A DNA stretch of 64,000 nucleotides from Symmetrospora coprosmae. Its lineage: Eukaryota > Basidiomycota > Cystobasidiomycetes > Symmetrosporaceae. This document shows, piece by piece, positions 19,755 to 32,846 of the stretch; position 1 is the first letter of the stretch, and each line of letters starts with the position of its first letter. The position numbers and the translations under genes are program-made. The notes under the pieces were generated by a model, which made no database searches, was not told where the DNA came from, and worked only from the letters and a program-made list of their open reading frames with translations. The stretch is taken from positions 1 through 64,000 of the forward strand of contig VUYT01000033.1 in assembly GCA_008802785.1 (NCBI GenBank), written 5' to 3'.

Positions 19755-22700
19755 TCAGAACTGGTCGGTCGTAAAGCTACGCAGCAGATCCTCCGCCGCT
19801 CCTCGAGACATTGACCCGCTTGTCGAGGACGACACGGACTCATACCGTCTCTGCGCCTGTGACATACCGTCAGCAGATGGCGTTCCTGCTCCCACACTCG
19901 CCGCCTGCCTGTTTTTGCGTCCTGAATACCTGCCGATCGGGGCTGTGAGGCGAAGAGGGGAGCTGGCAGCATGGTTGACACCGCCGCTCGTGCTCGCACT
20001 GCGGACAAAGCTGCCCGCAAGCCAGCTCCTGTCGTCGTTCTCATCGACTACAGACGCAGGCCCGCTCGTCGTGGCAATCGTGGCTGTCCCTTTCCCGCTC
20101 GTGGTGCGGAGCAGACTGCTTGACATCCGCTTGTGCAGGGAAGAGGACGACATGGACCCTGCTCCTGCTCCAGCTCCGCCAGAGCCAGTCGACGACCCGA
20201 TGGACCGAGGAATGCTTGTGCTCAGCTGGCGACCCACAGGTGCGGAAGCGGTTGCTGGGCTGGGCGTGCCGATTCTTCGTACAAGAATTGCCGTGCTGGC
20301 CGGCAAGGAAGCGGGAGCAGGCGAGCCGAGGGACCCGGACGCCAGATGCGAAGATTCACCTTTGACGTTGAAGGGACTCCCCTCGGCCTCGTCCAAAGAG
20401 AATGTGATCGAGGCCTCCTTGCCTTGCAAATCAAGTATTGGCACAGGAGACGAGCCTTGGTGAAGATCCTCCAAAACCGGCGCGAGGTTGGCTGGGCGAG
20501 CTGCTGAGAGATTGGATGACGGTGCAATCGGCGTGCTGGCCGAACGCTGTGGCGTCATCCGCACTGGCGGGCTACTGCCTGTCATGCTACCGGTCGTGCC
20601 AATAACGCTGAACGCGGATCCGGCAAGGTCGCCAGTAGTCTTTGTTGGAGTGCTGACCTGCTCGAGCCGGTCGATCGAGGGCTCTGTCTGCGTTCCGGCC
20701 ATTGATCTGCGCAATACGTCCGACGCCGACGCACGCCGCCTCTGCTTCTCCCTTTCGCCGTCCTTTCTTTCCTCCAGTGGTGCGGCACCAGCACTGGCGC
20801 TCTGTACGTGGCGCTCGGAGCTGCTCCTTGACACGCCGGCATGCTTCGCGCCTGTAGAGGAGCGAATCTGCGACTTGGTGACGTACGGCTCGGCATCGAG
20901 CATAAAGTACTTGCTGCCAGGCTGCAGGCCGTACGGGTTGCTCGTCGGGTCGTCCGCGTCTACCAGTCCCTCCGAGATGTCTGTGATGCGCGCAACGAGC
21001 CACTCGCGCGTCTTGACCTGCTCGGCAATCTCGCCGCTCGGCTTGAGGAAGTGGTTTGGCCGGCCTAGATTGAAGGCGGCAAAGACCTGCATGGACGAAT
21101 TGCGCGTGGGCAAGAAGAGCGCCAGATCCGATGTGGCGAAGCTGCCGGACGGGAGACATCAATTAGGCCTGTAGCTGCAGGGTAGAGAAGCAATGTCGAC
21201 CCACCTTCTGAATGCCAGCTTTTCCTTCGCCGCCTCTGTTGCCATGATGGCGCGCAACTTGTATCGCTTGCACTCCTTGATCCACTTGCGCACCTCCTTG
21301 GCGTAGGCTTCGGACCTACCCCTTGCGAGACTCGCCAGCACGCCAGCATCGTGCTTCTCTAGGCTCGACACTGCGGACGCGATGTCGCTGGCGTCGAATG
21401 GCGGGACCGCCGGAAGCTGGAAAGGGGGCGAAGCAGGCGAGCTTGACGCTAGGGCTGTGCGCATTGCGCTCGCCGGCGCGAGTGTGGCAGTTGCGTTCCC
21501 ATCGAGGTTGGGTGTGAGCGCGGGTGCCGCGCCCCTCCCGCTCCCAGTTCCAGATGCAGATACGATGGCCGGTTCTTCAACGAAAGCCCGGATGGAAGCC
21601 ACGTGCGCGTCGTGGAACAGCTTGAAGAGGTTGAGCAGAACCCGCGTAGCGGCATCCGAGCGCGCAGCCTCTGCCTCCATGCTCGCAATCGTCTTGGCTC
21701 TCGCATTGAACATGACCTGGAGTTCAGCCATCTCCAGCAGCTCCTTCTCCTTCTCCTTCCCATGCTGCCGTGCTACGTCGAGCTCTGACATCGTTGCGTC
21801 TAGCGCGCGCTGCAGCTCGCGCTTCTGGGCGGCAGATCGCTCTTTCTCTTCTTTGATCTCGTGCTCGAGCGTGGCGCGGTCGACTTCCGCTTCCTGCTTG
21901 TAATCCTGGAGCGCCCGCTCTCGCTGCTCTGACAGGGCTCTCTCCTTCTCGAGGCCGGACTCCAAGTCGACGACGAGACGGACCTTAATCTCGATAGTGT
22001 CCGAGAGCTCATTGTGCGCATCCTGCAGCCGCTCGAAGCGGCCCTGGAAGTCGTCTTGAGCTGTCCGTCGTTCGGTCTCGCTGACCAGCTCCTCCAGCTC
22101 GACCACCCGCTTTTGCAGCTGTGCCGCGCCATGCTTCTCCTCCTCCAGCTCACCCAATGTCGCATTGCGGCGTTCCTCAAGTTCCGCCATCTCTCTCCTG
22201 AGCCCTTCTGCAGCTTGCCGTTCTGCATTCCGCTCCTCCGTCGCTCTGGTGACGGCCTCATCCAGCTCTGCGCGCTCAGCATTGTGCTCGCTGACGCCGT
22301 CTTCTCGCAAGTCGCGCTCTCGCTCTAGCTCGCGCTGCAGCTCCTTCCTTTGCCCTTCGAGTGCCCGGATCTGCTGCATGAGCTCCTCATTGTGACGGGC
22401 GAGGTCGTCCGCTCTCGCAGTCTCGGCCTCGATTGCGGCCTTGGCTTGGGCGGCGGTTGCCCCATCCTGAGCAAGGCGGGCATCAAGCGCGTCGAAATCG
22501 GACTGGATGGCGTGAATCTGGTCGAGAAGCTTCTTGGCCATTGCGTTAGCGTCGCTGACGGGGTGCGACAGGCCGCTTGGCGGCAGGTCCTCCGGGGCCA
22601 AGCTGGCCTCGATCTCCCGCAGCGAAGTCGCAAGTTCTTCGAGATCACCGACTGTGAGCGGGTGCTGCGGGCGCTGCGGACCTGTGACTGTCCCTGCTCC

Positions 22701-24463
22701 TGTCCCCGTAGCAGGCGGGGTGCCAGCACTTGCTGCCCGATGGTTATGCGGCCTGCTGTCCATCTCGATGCTCGGCAGCGGCTCATCGAGGCCCGGCATG
22801 ACCCACGGCACCTTCTCGTGGTGCTCTGCCTGGTACACGCCACGGCGTTTCCGTTCGTCCGCCACAAGCTGCGAGAGGGCGCTAGCGAAGGTACCGGAGC
22901 TGGAGGTGACGAGGCGCGAGAAGAGGCCGCGCCGCACGGACTCGCCCACGGTCGCGACGTAGGAGGGGACGAGGGCCTGCAGGCGCGCGACATACTTGAA
23001 GCCGTCGCACTTTGTCCTGTGGACATGCGCGCACACAGATCAGACAGACACGCAGTTAGCTGAGGGAGCAGGAGCGCAAGCAACTGGGAAAGGCATGCTC
23101 GAGCGACAAGCACGCACTTGAGTTCTTGGTTGATCTGGTCAATCAGCGTTGGCGCGTGCGCAATCTGACTCTGGAGGACGCCAATGCGCTGCATCGAGCT
23201 GATGAGCTGGCGCGTCTCCGCGTTCTGTGGACGGTTCAAAGCATTACAGGAGGTGCATGACCATATCCCATCAGCAGGCAGGACAACCGACAATCGACTC
23301 GGCCTCAAGTGCACCCACTCTCCGCTCCACGAGGTATCCGAGCCTGTCGACCGTGTCCTCGGTGATGCCCGCAATCTCCTCTGCGTCCTCGGTCGTCCCC
23401 TCCTGGTTGTGGCCCGCCGCGAGGAGCTCCACGAGCCGGTCGTGCGACTCCTTTGCGTCCTTCTCGCACTCGTCGAGGTCGTCGAGGTTGCTCGCGCGCT
23501 CCTCGTCCTTGAGCTGCTCGGTCCCCGCTTTGACCTCTGCGAGGAGCGCCTCGAGCTCGAGGTTGCGCGCGGCGAGGCTGTCGAGGGTACGCCTGCAGTC
23601 GCCGACGACTTTGTCCATCTTTTCCCGGCTCACAAAATCCGACAGGCTCCTGTCGCGCATGTGCGTGTGCGTGTGCGTGTCCGACTGCCCCGGTCCGGCG
23701 CCCGTGCCTGCGCCTGCTGAATGGGCCTGGGTCGAGACAGTCGAGGCAGCCGCCGAAGTCGCTGTGCTACTACTGCTGTTGCTGCTGCTGTTATTATTGT
23801 TGTTCACTCGCTGCTGGGCGCGCCCGCTAACGCGTACCCGAGCGACGAGGGCGATGGACGCCGGATAGACGGCGAGGAGGTTCCCGTACGAGGTGAGCAG
23901 AGGAGCGGCAAACGTTGTGTAGGCCTCTACGGTCGCCTGCCTTCCCCCGCGGTGGTGCTCGAGGTTGAGCAGGGCGGCAGACAGGGCGCGGTGCTGGTAG
24001 CGGATGCTGTCGACAATGTCGAGGCAGGTGTCGCGCTGGGCGGAAGCTGCGTGCGAATCGGGGCGGGGCGGTGTTGAGCATCCAATCAGGTATGAAATGC
24101 GAGACAGAGCAGGAGCAGGCGCGACCCACCATTCTGATGGGTGTCGTGCAGGACGGCGTCAATGTCGAGGTCGAGAGCACGGAGGAAGGCGGTCCCTTCC
24201 TGGCTGGCGAGGTCGAGCTCGAGGAGCTGCTTGTCAAAGAGGTACACTGTGGCATCCTCATCCTCATCCTCATAGTCATCGTCGAGCATGGCCTTTGCGG
24301 ATTCATGCTCCATCTGCCTTCCCGTCGGGTGCATGGCAATGAGGGCCGCAGGGGGTATCCCGCTGATGTGGCATAGGTGGGCATGGAGGGCGTCGTATCC
24401 GGATCCATGTCCATTGGATGGAATGGCATAGACGAGGCCGTCGACTGCGCGTATGGCGTGCAT
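19755..24463 (-). CDS. ATG11: Autophagy scaffold protein Atg11
   Basis: Scaffold that links selective-autophagy receptors to the Atg1 kinase complex at the phagophore assembly site. Start at 24461-24463 (MHAIRAVDGLVYAIPSN). The N-terminal part holds a ubiquitin-like region followed by TVYLFDKQLLELDLAS. Later exons give a helical region (AAPLLTSYGNLLAVYPASI), an Asn/Ser run plus a THTHTH run at about 23655-23805, then KMDKVVGDCRRTLDSL and KCDGFKYVARLQALVPSYV. A long coiled coil occupies about 21700-22560 (QRKELQRELERERDLRE). The conserved C-terminal Atg11 domain follows: FNLGRPNHFLKPSGEI and REWLVARITDISEGLVD. The last roughly 300 residues are serine-rich low complexity, ending RSFTTDQF. About 1,400 residues, in the family's range. 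Confidence 0.92.
23654..23807. repeat. In-frame low-complexity codon repeats in ATG11
   Basis: A GTGTGC run (about 23658-23680) encodes Thr-His repeats and a CTG/TTG/TTA run (about 23765-23805) encodes Ser and Asn repeats on the minus strand. Both lie in a linker upstream of the ATG11 central region. Confidence 0.85.
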
Positions 24464-24848
24464 CGTGTCCGTGTCTGTCTGTATCGACCTCCAGAGGGTC
24501 CCCGGTGGCGTCGAGCTGGGGCTGGCTGCGCCTCTCAGGGCACAGTCCGGTGTGCTGATCTGATAAGCAGACGTGCTGTGCTGTGATATGCTCTGCTATG
24601 CTATGCTCTGCCTCTGTCCCTCTGCCTGCCGTGCTCACATCACTGCATCCATCGATGAGTTGACAGGATGCTGACCTGCTGGGAGGATGCCCGGTCACGC
24701 CTTTCTTCATCCCCGACAACTGCGACCGCTTCTTCGTCGACAACAACGACAGCAGCAGCGACACGGAGCATATCAGTGTGGTCTCTCACCGCATCCGGAC
24801 ATCTAGACCGGGTCCTGCTCCGGCCAACTCACCTCTGTGGCCGCCCCA
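24464..24848. promoter_or_regulatory. Divergent promoter between ATG11 (-) and PWP2 (+)
   Basis: These 385 bp are shared upstream DNA of both genes. They contain a CTGTGCTGTG / GCTATGCTATGCTC short repeat (about 24574-24612) and an ACGACAGCAGCAGCGAC run. No motif was assigned. Confidence 0.5.
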
Positions 24849-27800
24849 ATGGTGAAGAGCAACTTCCAGCTCGCGTCGATATGCGGGACAGTCTACAAGC
24901 AGGTGCGCACTGGACATGGCATGGACGTGGCACAGCACAGCATGGCGTGGCATGCTGTCGGATCTTGGTCGTAGTCGTGCTCATGGTTGAATACATGCTG
25001 TGCTCTTCTCCCCCAGGGCAACGTCGTCTTCAGCGCGGATGGCAATTCCATCATTTCTCCCTTGGGCAACAGGGTCGGCGTCTTTGATCTCGTAAAGTGG
25101 GTTCATCGGCGGTGACACAGACGGACAGGGACAGGGACAGCGTGCTGCTATCCTGAGCGATGTCCTGTTCTGCTGACACCTCGCTTCGTCGTCGGGTGCC
25201 ACCGCAGCAACAAGAGCAGAACTTTCCCATTCGAGAACCGCAAGAACATTGCAAGGATCGCCCTGAGCCCAGATGCCAACATCCTCATCAGCGTAGACGA
25301 GGGTGCGTCACCCTGCTTCTCTTCGGCCTGGAACTCGGACCACGCCTATGCGTGTGCGTGAACGTAAAACTGACCGACGTCCGTCCCACGCACAGACGGG
25401 AGGGCCCTTCTCGTCAATTTTCGCCGAGGCACCGTACTGTCACACTTCAACTTCAAAGCACCCGTCAGGGATGTCCAGTTCTCGCCGGACGGGAGGTGCG
25501 TCTTTACTCTGTCCGAGTCGAAGCTATCGCAATGCACACTAACGACCCGCCATTACTCCAGATACATTGCCGCGACGCATGGCTCACATGTACAGGTCTG
25601 GCAGACACCCTCGCATCTCGTCAGGGAGTTTGCCCCCTTCGTCCTGCACCGCGTCTACACAGGGCACTACGATGACGCCCTGTCCATCACCTGGAGCCCA
25701 GATTCGAGGTGGGGCCTGCTTGCTTGCACAGACTAAGAAAATGTGCGGGCATGCCAACTGACATCGCTCACGCCCGTCTCCTGTTGTGGTCGTACTGCCC
25801 CGCAGCTGCTTCCTGACGACGTCCCGGGACATGACGGCCAAGCTCTACACCCTCCACCCCGTCCAAGGGTTCAGGCCAAAGACTTTTGCAGGTCACAAGG
25901 ATCACGTCCTCGGCGCTTACTTTAGCACGGATGGTCGCACGGTGAGCTGTGAGCCGCCGGTCGCAAGACCTGCAACATCGCCTAATCTCCCTTGATGTTG
26001 ACCTTTCCCGCAAGATCTACACGATTAGCCGGGACGGAGCACTCTTCACGTGGCGCGCGAAAGCGGATGAGAGCATGAATGACGACGGCGACGAGGAGCA
26101 ATCGGGCGAAGAAGAGAGCGCACCCGTCGCTGGCCCTTCGAATGCCAACCCCATCGCAAACACGCGGTGGGGCATCTCAGAGCGCCACTATTTCAACCAG
26201 TCCGGCGCCAAAGTGACCTCGGCAACATATCACGTCCGCTCGTCCCTCTTGATTGTCGGCTTCTCGTCCGGCATCTTTGGCCTGTACGAGCTCCCTTCCT
26301 TCGCGAACATCCACACACTCTCGATATCGCAGGAAAAAATCACAAGCGTGGCTGTGAACCCGTCGGGCGAGTGGCTCGCGTTCGGCGCTGCCAAAATGGG
26401 CCAGCTCCTCGTGTGGGAGTGGCAGAGCGAGTCATACGTGCTCAAGCAGCAGGGACACTATTACGACATGAACAGCCTCGCGTACTCTGCCGACGGGCAG
26501 ACCATCGTGACGGGCGGCGACGACGGCAAGCTCAAAGTGTGGAACGCCACGAGCGGGTTCTGCACCGTCACGTTCAGCGAGCACAGCGCGGCGATCAGCG
26601 CGGTCGAAACCAGCAAACAGGGGTCGATCCTCTTTTCGGCCTCGCTCGACGGGACTGTGCGCGCATTCGATCTCATCCGCTACCGCAATTTCCGGACCTT
26701 TACCAGCCCGCACCCCGTGCAGTTCACGTGCCTCGCCGTCGACCCTTCAGGCGAGATTGTGGCCGCGGGCGGTTCGGGCGAATCGTTTGATCTGTACCTG
26801 TGGTCCGTCCAGACGGGCAAGCTCATCGACGTCCTCCCCGGGCACGGCGCGCCCATCTCCGGGCTGGCCTTCTCGCCCAACGGCGAGCGCATCGCCTCGT
26901 CGTCGTGGGACGGCACTGCGCGCATCTGGGACGTGTTTGGGCGCTCCAGCGCCGTCGAGCCCTTCAACGTCGTCTCGGACGGGCTGAGCATAGCGTACCG
27001 CCCGGACGGCCTCGAAGTTGCCGTGTCCACGCTCAACGGGCAGATCATCTTCTGGGACATCAAGGACGGCAGGCAGACGGGCCTCATCGAAGGGCGCAAG
27101 GACATCAGCGGAGGGAGACGCACAGACGACCGGACAACGGCGAGCAACTCTGCGAGCGGCAAGTACTTTACGAGCCTCGCGTACACGGCGGACGGGTCGT
27201 GCGTGATTGCGGGCGGGAACAGCAAGCACGTGTGCCTGTACGATGTGCGCGAAGGCGTGCTGCTCAAGCGGTGGGAAATCAGCCAGAACCTGTCGCTGGA
27301 CGGGACGCAGGAGCTCCTCGACAGCCGGCAGCTGACCGAAGCCGGGCCGCGAGACGCCATTGACGACCGGGGCGACCTGTCGGACCTTGAGGAGCGCCTC
27401 GCAAGCAACGCGACGCTTCCCGGGGCCCGGAGTGGGGACCTCTCCAAGCGCAAGTACAGGCCCGAGGCGCGCACAAAGAGCGTGCGCTTCTCGCCGACGG
27501 GCCGGAGCTGGGCGGCCGCGAGCACCGAGGGCCTGCTGCTGTACTCGCTCGACCACGCCGTCACGTTTGATCCCTTTGACCTCGACATTGACATTACGCC
27601 CGAGAGCACGCTCGAGACGCTCGCCGAGAAGGAGTACCTCCGCGCCCTCGTCATGGCGTTCCGGCTGAACGAGGCCCCGCTCCTCCGCCAGGTCTGGACA
27701 GCCCTCCCAGCCTCGGACATCCGGCTGCTCGTGCGCGAGCTCCCGCAGGCGTACCTAGAGCGCCTCTTGCGCTTCGTCGCAAAGCAGACGGGAGACGGAC

Positions 27801-28149
27801 CGCACGTCGAGCTCGGGCTGAGATGGATCGAGGCGCTCATGATTGAGCACGGCAAGTACCTCAAGGAGAACAGCGGAGAGTGCGCCGCGGCGCTCCGCGA
27901 GGCGCAGAAGGCACTCAAGGACGCCGAGGGCCAGGTTGCCCGGATGTGAGTGCGATGGATGCTTGATGCGGGTTCAGTGTGGGTGCCAGTCGCTGATGCC
28001 CTTTGGACTGTTGGCTACCCCCTCTCATCAGATGCGATGACAACACCTTTGCGCTCCGATACATCCTGGACCAGCAGGCTATGCGCAAGAAGCAGAAGCT
28101 GCAGAAACTGAAGGACTGCTCAGAGGCGTCGGCTATGGTCTTGGCTTGA
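24849..28149 (+). CDS. PWP2: Periodic tryptophan protein 2 (U3 snoRNP/SSU processome WD40 protein)
   Basis: Nucleolar WD40 protein of the UTP-B subcomplex, required for 18S rRNA processing. Start ATG at 24849 (MVKSNFQLASICGTVYKQ). Short exons give GNVVFSADGNSIISPLGNRV, RTFPFENRKNIARIALSPD, VRDVQFSPDGRYIAATHG, VYTGHYDDALSITWSPDS and LTTSRDMTAKLYTL. From about 26014 a long exon holds the second propeller (GHYYDMNSLAYSADGQ, VTGGDDGKLKVWN, SSSWDGTARIWDVFGR) and the C-terminal UTP domain (EKEYLRALVMAFRLNEAPLL). An 82-nt intron near 27946-28031 precedes the last exon (CDDNTFALRYILDQQAMRK), with the stop at 28147-28149. About 900 residues, the usual size. Confidence 0.96.
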
Positions 28150-29293
28150 TGCGCCATCGCCACGCCTCGCGGCCACAGGACGCACGGAAGCACAAACGCT
28201 GGAGCGCAACGCGGCTCCTCCGGGACTGGGTACTTTTCGTCTATCCTTCGTTGTTGTATAGATATATAGCAGGCTCGGCCGTGGATGTAGGTACTACACC
28301 CATTCGAGTGGATATCTGAAAGCATCCGCCTGCCATCGCCTGACCTGGAAGCCTTCTCTTCCGCAACGCACAGTGCACAGTGCAGCCAGAGGCGACGGTA
28401 CCGCTACTTGGTCATGAGATATCCAGTGTGAAAGGATGCGAACAGCCTCAGAGTCCAGCCAGCCTCTTCCCTCCCTGGGCCTCGGCGCTCTCCACCCCTC
28501 AGCGTCCGTTGATCCAGCCGCGCCCCGTCCGGATCAGGCAAGAGGCGCAGGCTGCGGGCGTCGACGACAGCAAAGGCATTTAACAAGACCGCGTGGCATT
28601 TTGGACTGATGTGGAACAGTGCACGCTGATTGCCTCGTATTGCTGATGCATGCGCTGTGGTGGTGCACTAACGGCTTGCGGTGCTGACCACATTTCGCGT
28701 TCTCTGGGCGGCATCGGACGGCGTGAACGCACACACACGCACACCTGCCCTGCCCTGCCCTGCCGCGATAGCGTGACACGAGCGAGCAAGGGCTGCTGCT
28801 TGCGCTGCCTACAACTCATCGCGTTCTTCCATCCTCAACCCTTTCCATCGCCTGGCTGCCGTGCAGCATCCTCGACACGCGCATACGAGGGCGACGAGCG
28901 AGCGCTCCAGCCCTTTGGGCCCCCCTCGAACAGGCCGGAACAGAATCACCGGAGCGACACGTCCTGGTCACATCTTCGCATCTTCTCCTTCGCTCCGCTC
29001 AAGCTGCGCTTGACCAGCTGCCAGCCTCTGCGTGGTTGTCGCGCCCCTCGGCTGCTATAGCCTACACTATCCACGCCGGACACAGGCAGTCTAGATCAAC
29101 CTCGACCGGGCCAGGTGCTCTCACTTAGGTCCAATCGTCGCAGTCCACTTCTGCTTGTGCGCCTGCACTTCTTCGACATCCCTGACACTGCGCCAATCTG
29201 CTGTCGCCTGTCGCCCGCCTCCAGCTCCTGACCACATACCGAAACTCCCTGAGCATCATTAGCACCGGCACACGCCATCAAGAATTCATCAAC
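28150..29293. other. Long intergenic region
   Basis: About 1.1 kb between PWP2 and the serine-rich orphan, both on the + strand. It contains CACACACACGCACACC then CTGCC repeats (28727-28765) and pyrimidine-rich stretches before 29294. I saw no convincing gene on either strand; it probably includes the PWP2 3' UTR and a long promoter/leader. Confidence 0.55.
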
Positions 29294-32200
29294 ATGTCGA
29301 TGACCTCCTCGCTGGACTCCCGCAAGATGTCAGGTCTCGGCATCAACTTTTCCGCCCGCGAGCCATCGCCACTCACTCCGAGTGGGCTGTGGGAAGATGT
29401 GCGTGTTGTCGCCGCTCTCTATCCAAATGCCGTCCCGCTAATACATGTCTTGCTTCTGTCGATGCAAGGACAATATCTATGCAATGCACAGTCCCGGGCC
29501 ATCGCCCATCCAAACAAGCCGGAAGCAGTCCCGGTGGTCCGAGAGCACGCGCGAGAGCCGCGCGGTCGCGCGTAGCAGCTTTGCCGAGAGCGGCACGAGA
29601 AGCCGAGCGACATCGGACGCTGCCACTCCAGGCGTACACGACCGGGAGCCTGCGCCGTCGCGTGAGGCGGTCGGCATCGCGCTCGTACAGGACCCTGCAG
29701 AGTCTGCCATTGCCGCCAGAGCGCACGGGCGCGGCTCTGACGACTCGCAGAACAGCTATGGCCCACTTACCCCGACGGACGCCGATGGGGCAGCCCCGCC
29801 CTCCCTGGCTATCTCGCTCTCGCTGCTAGACAGCGACGACTATCTTGCAGCGCCGAGGAAGGCACCCTTGCCGCCATCGCCATCGCCGAAGGCAACTTCG
29901 CCCAATGTGCCCTCGCCAGCTGCGTTCAAGGGGCAGAGCAGGCGGCCTTCTTTTTCGCAATCGATGATGCGCACCCTCAGTGGACGCAAGAAAGAGACGC
30001 TGATACCTCCGCCTCTCGAAGTATGTGGTCTCAGGCACGGATAGTAGCATCACGCCCTCGCACGCACGAGCTGACTGATTGCACACCTCTCACACCGCTC
30101 ACACAGCTGGTACCTCCTGTTCCTTCCCTGCCTACCAAGATCGAGCTGGCGCCCATCGTTCACCACATCGAGCTTCCAACAAGCTTACGCAAGAACTCCC
30201 GCAGCGGTATCGCCCGCGCCGAGCATGGCCCACTCTCGCCTGCGCCGCCCAAGTCGAACAGCAGCACTCCCTCGCGGCGGCCGAGTGACCAGCTCTTCGG
30301 CCCCGACGGTGCGCGACGCGACTCAAACAGCAAGACGCCCCGTGCATCCTTCTCGTCGGTCTTTCGCTCCATCCGGCGCTCAGTTGGCAGTGGTTCGGAG
30401 CGGAAGAGCTTGAACGCTGCGCCACTGTCTGGCGTGCTGCAGACGACATCGGCCTCGCCCATCGGTCGCCAGCGCATCACGTCGCCCGTCGTCTCCAGCC
30501 CGCTCATGCGTGAAGCCCGAGCGAAAGTCGACAGGCCGTCAAGCCAATCGTATGATTTTGGGTATAGCACGGCCAAGCAGCAGCTCAGCAAGCATGCTGG
30601 CAGTAGAGCGGGAGTGGCTGCAGGCGCCAAAGGCGGTTCGCCCGTCATACAGCGGCCTACGACGGCACCTTCGGAGCGGATGACGTTCCCGAGTGATGTG
30701 CAGAACGTACAGAACATACGTCACCCCCTGACAAGCGTGCCGGCGGTGTCCCGATCTGGCACGAAAAGCCAGGCCAGCGGCCCAGTCGCTGCGTCCAGCG
30801 GCTCGCCCCTTCCGCTCCTGGGCCTGAATCTGCCGCCCCGTATGGATCTGGGCATAGAGTACAGCAATCCGTGGAGCTCGTACAGGCCGACTGCCTCGTA
30901 CGTCTCGAGCATTCCCATTTCGCCCAGTCAGGCGCACCACGGAGCCGTCTCGAGCCGGGACCGGCGCAGGTCGTCCGCAGCGCATACAGGCACCGCGCCA
31001 AGTGCTTCCGATGCGGGTGCCAGCATTGCTGCAGCTTCGTCATACGGACGCCGGCCATCACGCACGGAAGCAGCGCTCTACAAGGCCAGCGTGCTTGAGA
31101 AGGCAGCACAGGCCGGCTCAAGTGCGCCTGCGACGGCCGCTATATCTGCTTCGACTGGGTTCTCGAGGCTCAGCAGCGGCAGTGGGGCAGGAAGCCGGAC
31201 ATCCCGGTGCATTCCTCCTATGAACGGGCCCCCGCCCACAATGGAGCTGCCACCTCCGCCCGCGGACGCGGATGACACTGCTCTCGACAGCTCAAACGCT
31301 CAGGGCGTGCGCCAACTTCTGCACGCGCGCTCGCTGCACTCCCTGACAGGCACAGGGACAGGGTTTGGCTCCGGCTCGGCGACTGCGACGGAGAACGGCG
31401 GCGGACACTCGTTCCGCACCTCGCTCGTCTCGAGGTCCGATTCGGCAATGACAGCCTCGGTCTTCTCGCTCGAGCTCTCGCCGTCTCAGCCGGCGCCCCC
31501 TTCTCCCTCTCACGGATGGGGTTCTGTGATCTTCGCGGATGCTCAGAGTGCGGATGGAACAGCAATATCGCGCAAAGATAGCAGGTCCAAGTCGATCGAC
31601 CGCGAAGCGGAGAAGGCGACGGCACCGCACTTGTACCTTGAGACGCTCGGCGCAACATCCCTCCGAAACCCCTTCGCACCAGCAGTGGCGTCGTCATCGA
31701 CCACCCTCGCTGTCACCTCAAGAGCGGGCAGCAGGAAAGGCTCGGAAGGAGCGGCCGCTGCCGCTACTGCCAGCGCTACCATCGAGTACGCGTTTGTGCG
31801 GCGCAGGAGCTCTGCGAAGGACGAGACTTCAGAGGAAGGCGGCGAGTCGATGCGGGGAAAACTGGTCGCAAGTCCAGCCATGCCAGCGAGCTTCCGCGCA
31901 GGAGCTGGGGCGCGAGCATTCTCTGGGACTGGACATGGAAAGGCGGATAGCACTGCTGGACCCGTGCAGGCACTTTCCAGCCTGGCGCCGTTGGCGACTC
32001 CGACGCCTACGCCGGCCGCACTTGCCCTTGACGAGTACCTGGCCGGGAACGTCATCACTCCTGCGCCTGCGTTCCGCAACCCATTCTTCGCGCGCGCCTC
32101 GCAGCCGCACCTGCTAGCCCGCTCCCCAAGTAGCAGCCGGCGGCCGAGTGTTGCTCTCCCACACACCGCGACGCCGGGGTCGAGCCCGGACCACCCGCAA

Positions 32201-32443
32201 TCGCAGCTCTATGGGCGCAAGACGCGCATCCAGTCGGATGTCAGCAGCGTCCGCCGACCGAGCATTGCGAGTGCGGCATCGTCCTCGTTTGGGTTCCCGA
32301 GCCACCCGACGCGCCTCGAGGTGCGCCGGATGACGGACTTTGGCAGTGGCAGTGGCAGTGGCAGCCACCAGCCTGGCGGGGTCATTGGCCCGCGAGGGAT
32401 CCGCGTCAGTCTAGATACTGAGGCCGGGGAGATATTCTACTGA
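29294..32443 (+). CDS. Serine-rich low-complexity protein, unrecognised
   Basis: No known domain was recognised. Start ATG at 29294 (MSMTSSLDSRKMSGLGI). Exon 1 ends GLWED; exon 2 begins DNIYAMHSPGPSPIQTSRKQ; a second intron at about 30019-30107 joins ...IPPPLE to LVPPVPSLPTKIELAPI. The remaining roughly 780 residues form one open exon to the TGA at 32441-32443. The protein (about 1,000 residues) is rich in Ser, Ala, Pro and Arg, with many possible phosphorylation clusters (RRPSDQLF, FRSIRRSVGSGSERKS, RRSSAKDE) and a GSGSGSGS run near the C-terminus. No membrane segment or signal peptide. It resembles regulatory or cytoskeletal scaffold proteins in composition only. Codon bias is like that of its neighbours, so the frame is clearly expressed coding sequence. 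Confidence 0.85.
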
Positions 32444-32846
32444 TTGAGGGAGGCGAAGACTCTGATGTCCTGATGAGCATCGCCTGGCGTTGCTACGGGC
32501 TCTCCCCAATAATCAAGCACTGCCTACGGTACATCCTAGACATGTCATTACGCGTCTTGTAGATCCGCACTCTTCTGTTGTGCCCTGCCCACGACGATAT
32601 GCAATGCAATGATGTCTTTGCCATCTATGGCAACCGAAGTCGCCCCCAGCCGGGCTGTCTCCGTCATTCCGAGACCGTGAGGGGAGCCGTGGACGAGGCT
32701 TCTGGCGGCTCTTCCTCCTGCGAATGCTCAGCACCAGCACCAGCAGGCTCATTGGATACTGCGCATCTCGACACTTCAGGAGATCAGCTGCCCTTCCACC
32801 TCAGCGTTCCCCCATCGCCTCATTCTCCACGTCGTTCAGCGGCAGC
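32444..32846. other. Intergenic, ECM4 promoter region
   Basis: About 400 bp upstream of ECM4. Includes the tandem AGCACCAGCACCAGCAGG near 32728. No gene is seen. Confidence 0.55.

Noticed and set aside
22350-23063. 237-codon + frame over ATG11
   Set aside because: Shadow of the coiled-coil coding region of ATG11 on the other strand.
26680-27918. 412-codon open frame on the minus strand
   Set aside because: It is the exact antisense of the PWP2 WD40 exon, whose sense translation is clearly the real protein; GC-rich third positions open the complementary frame.
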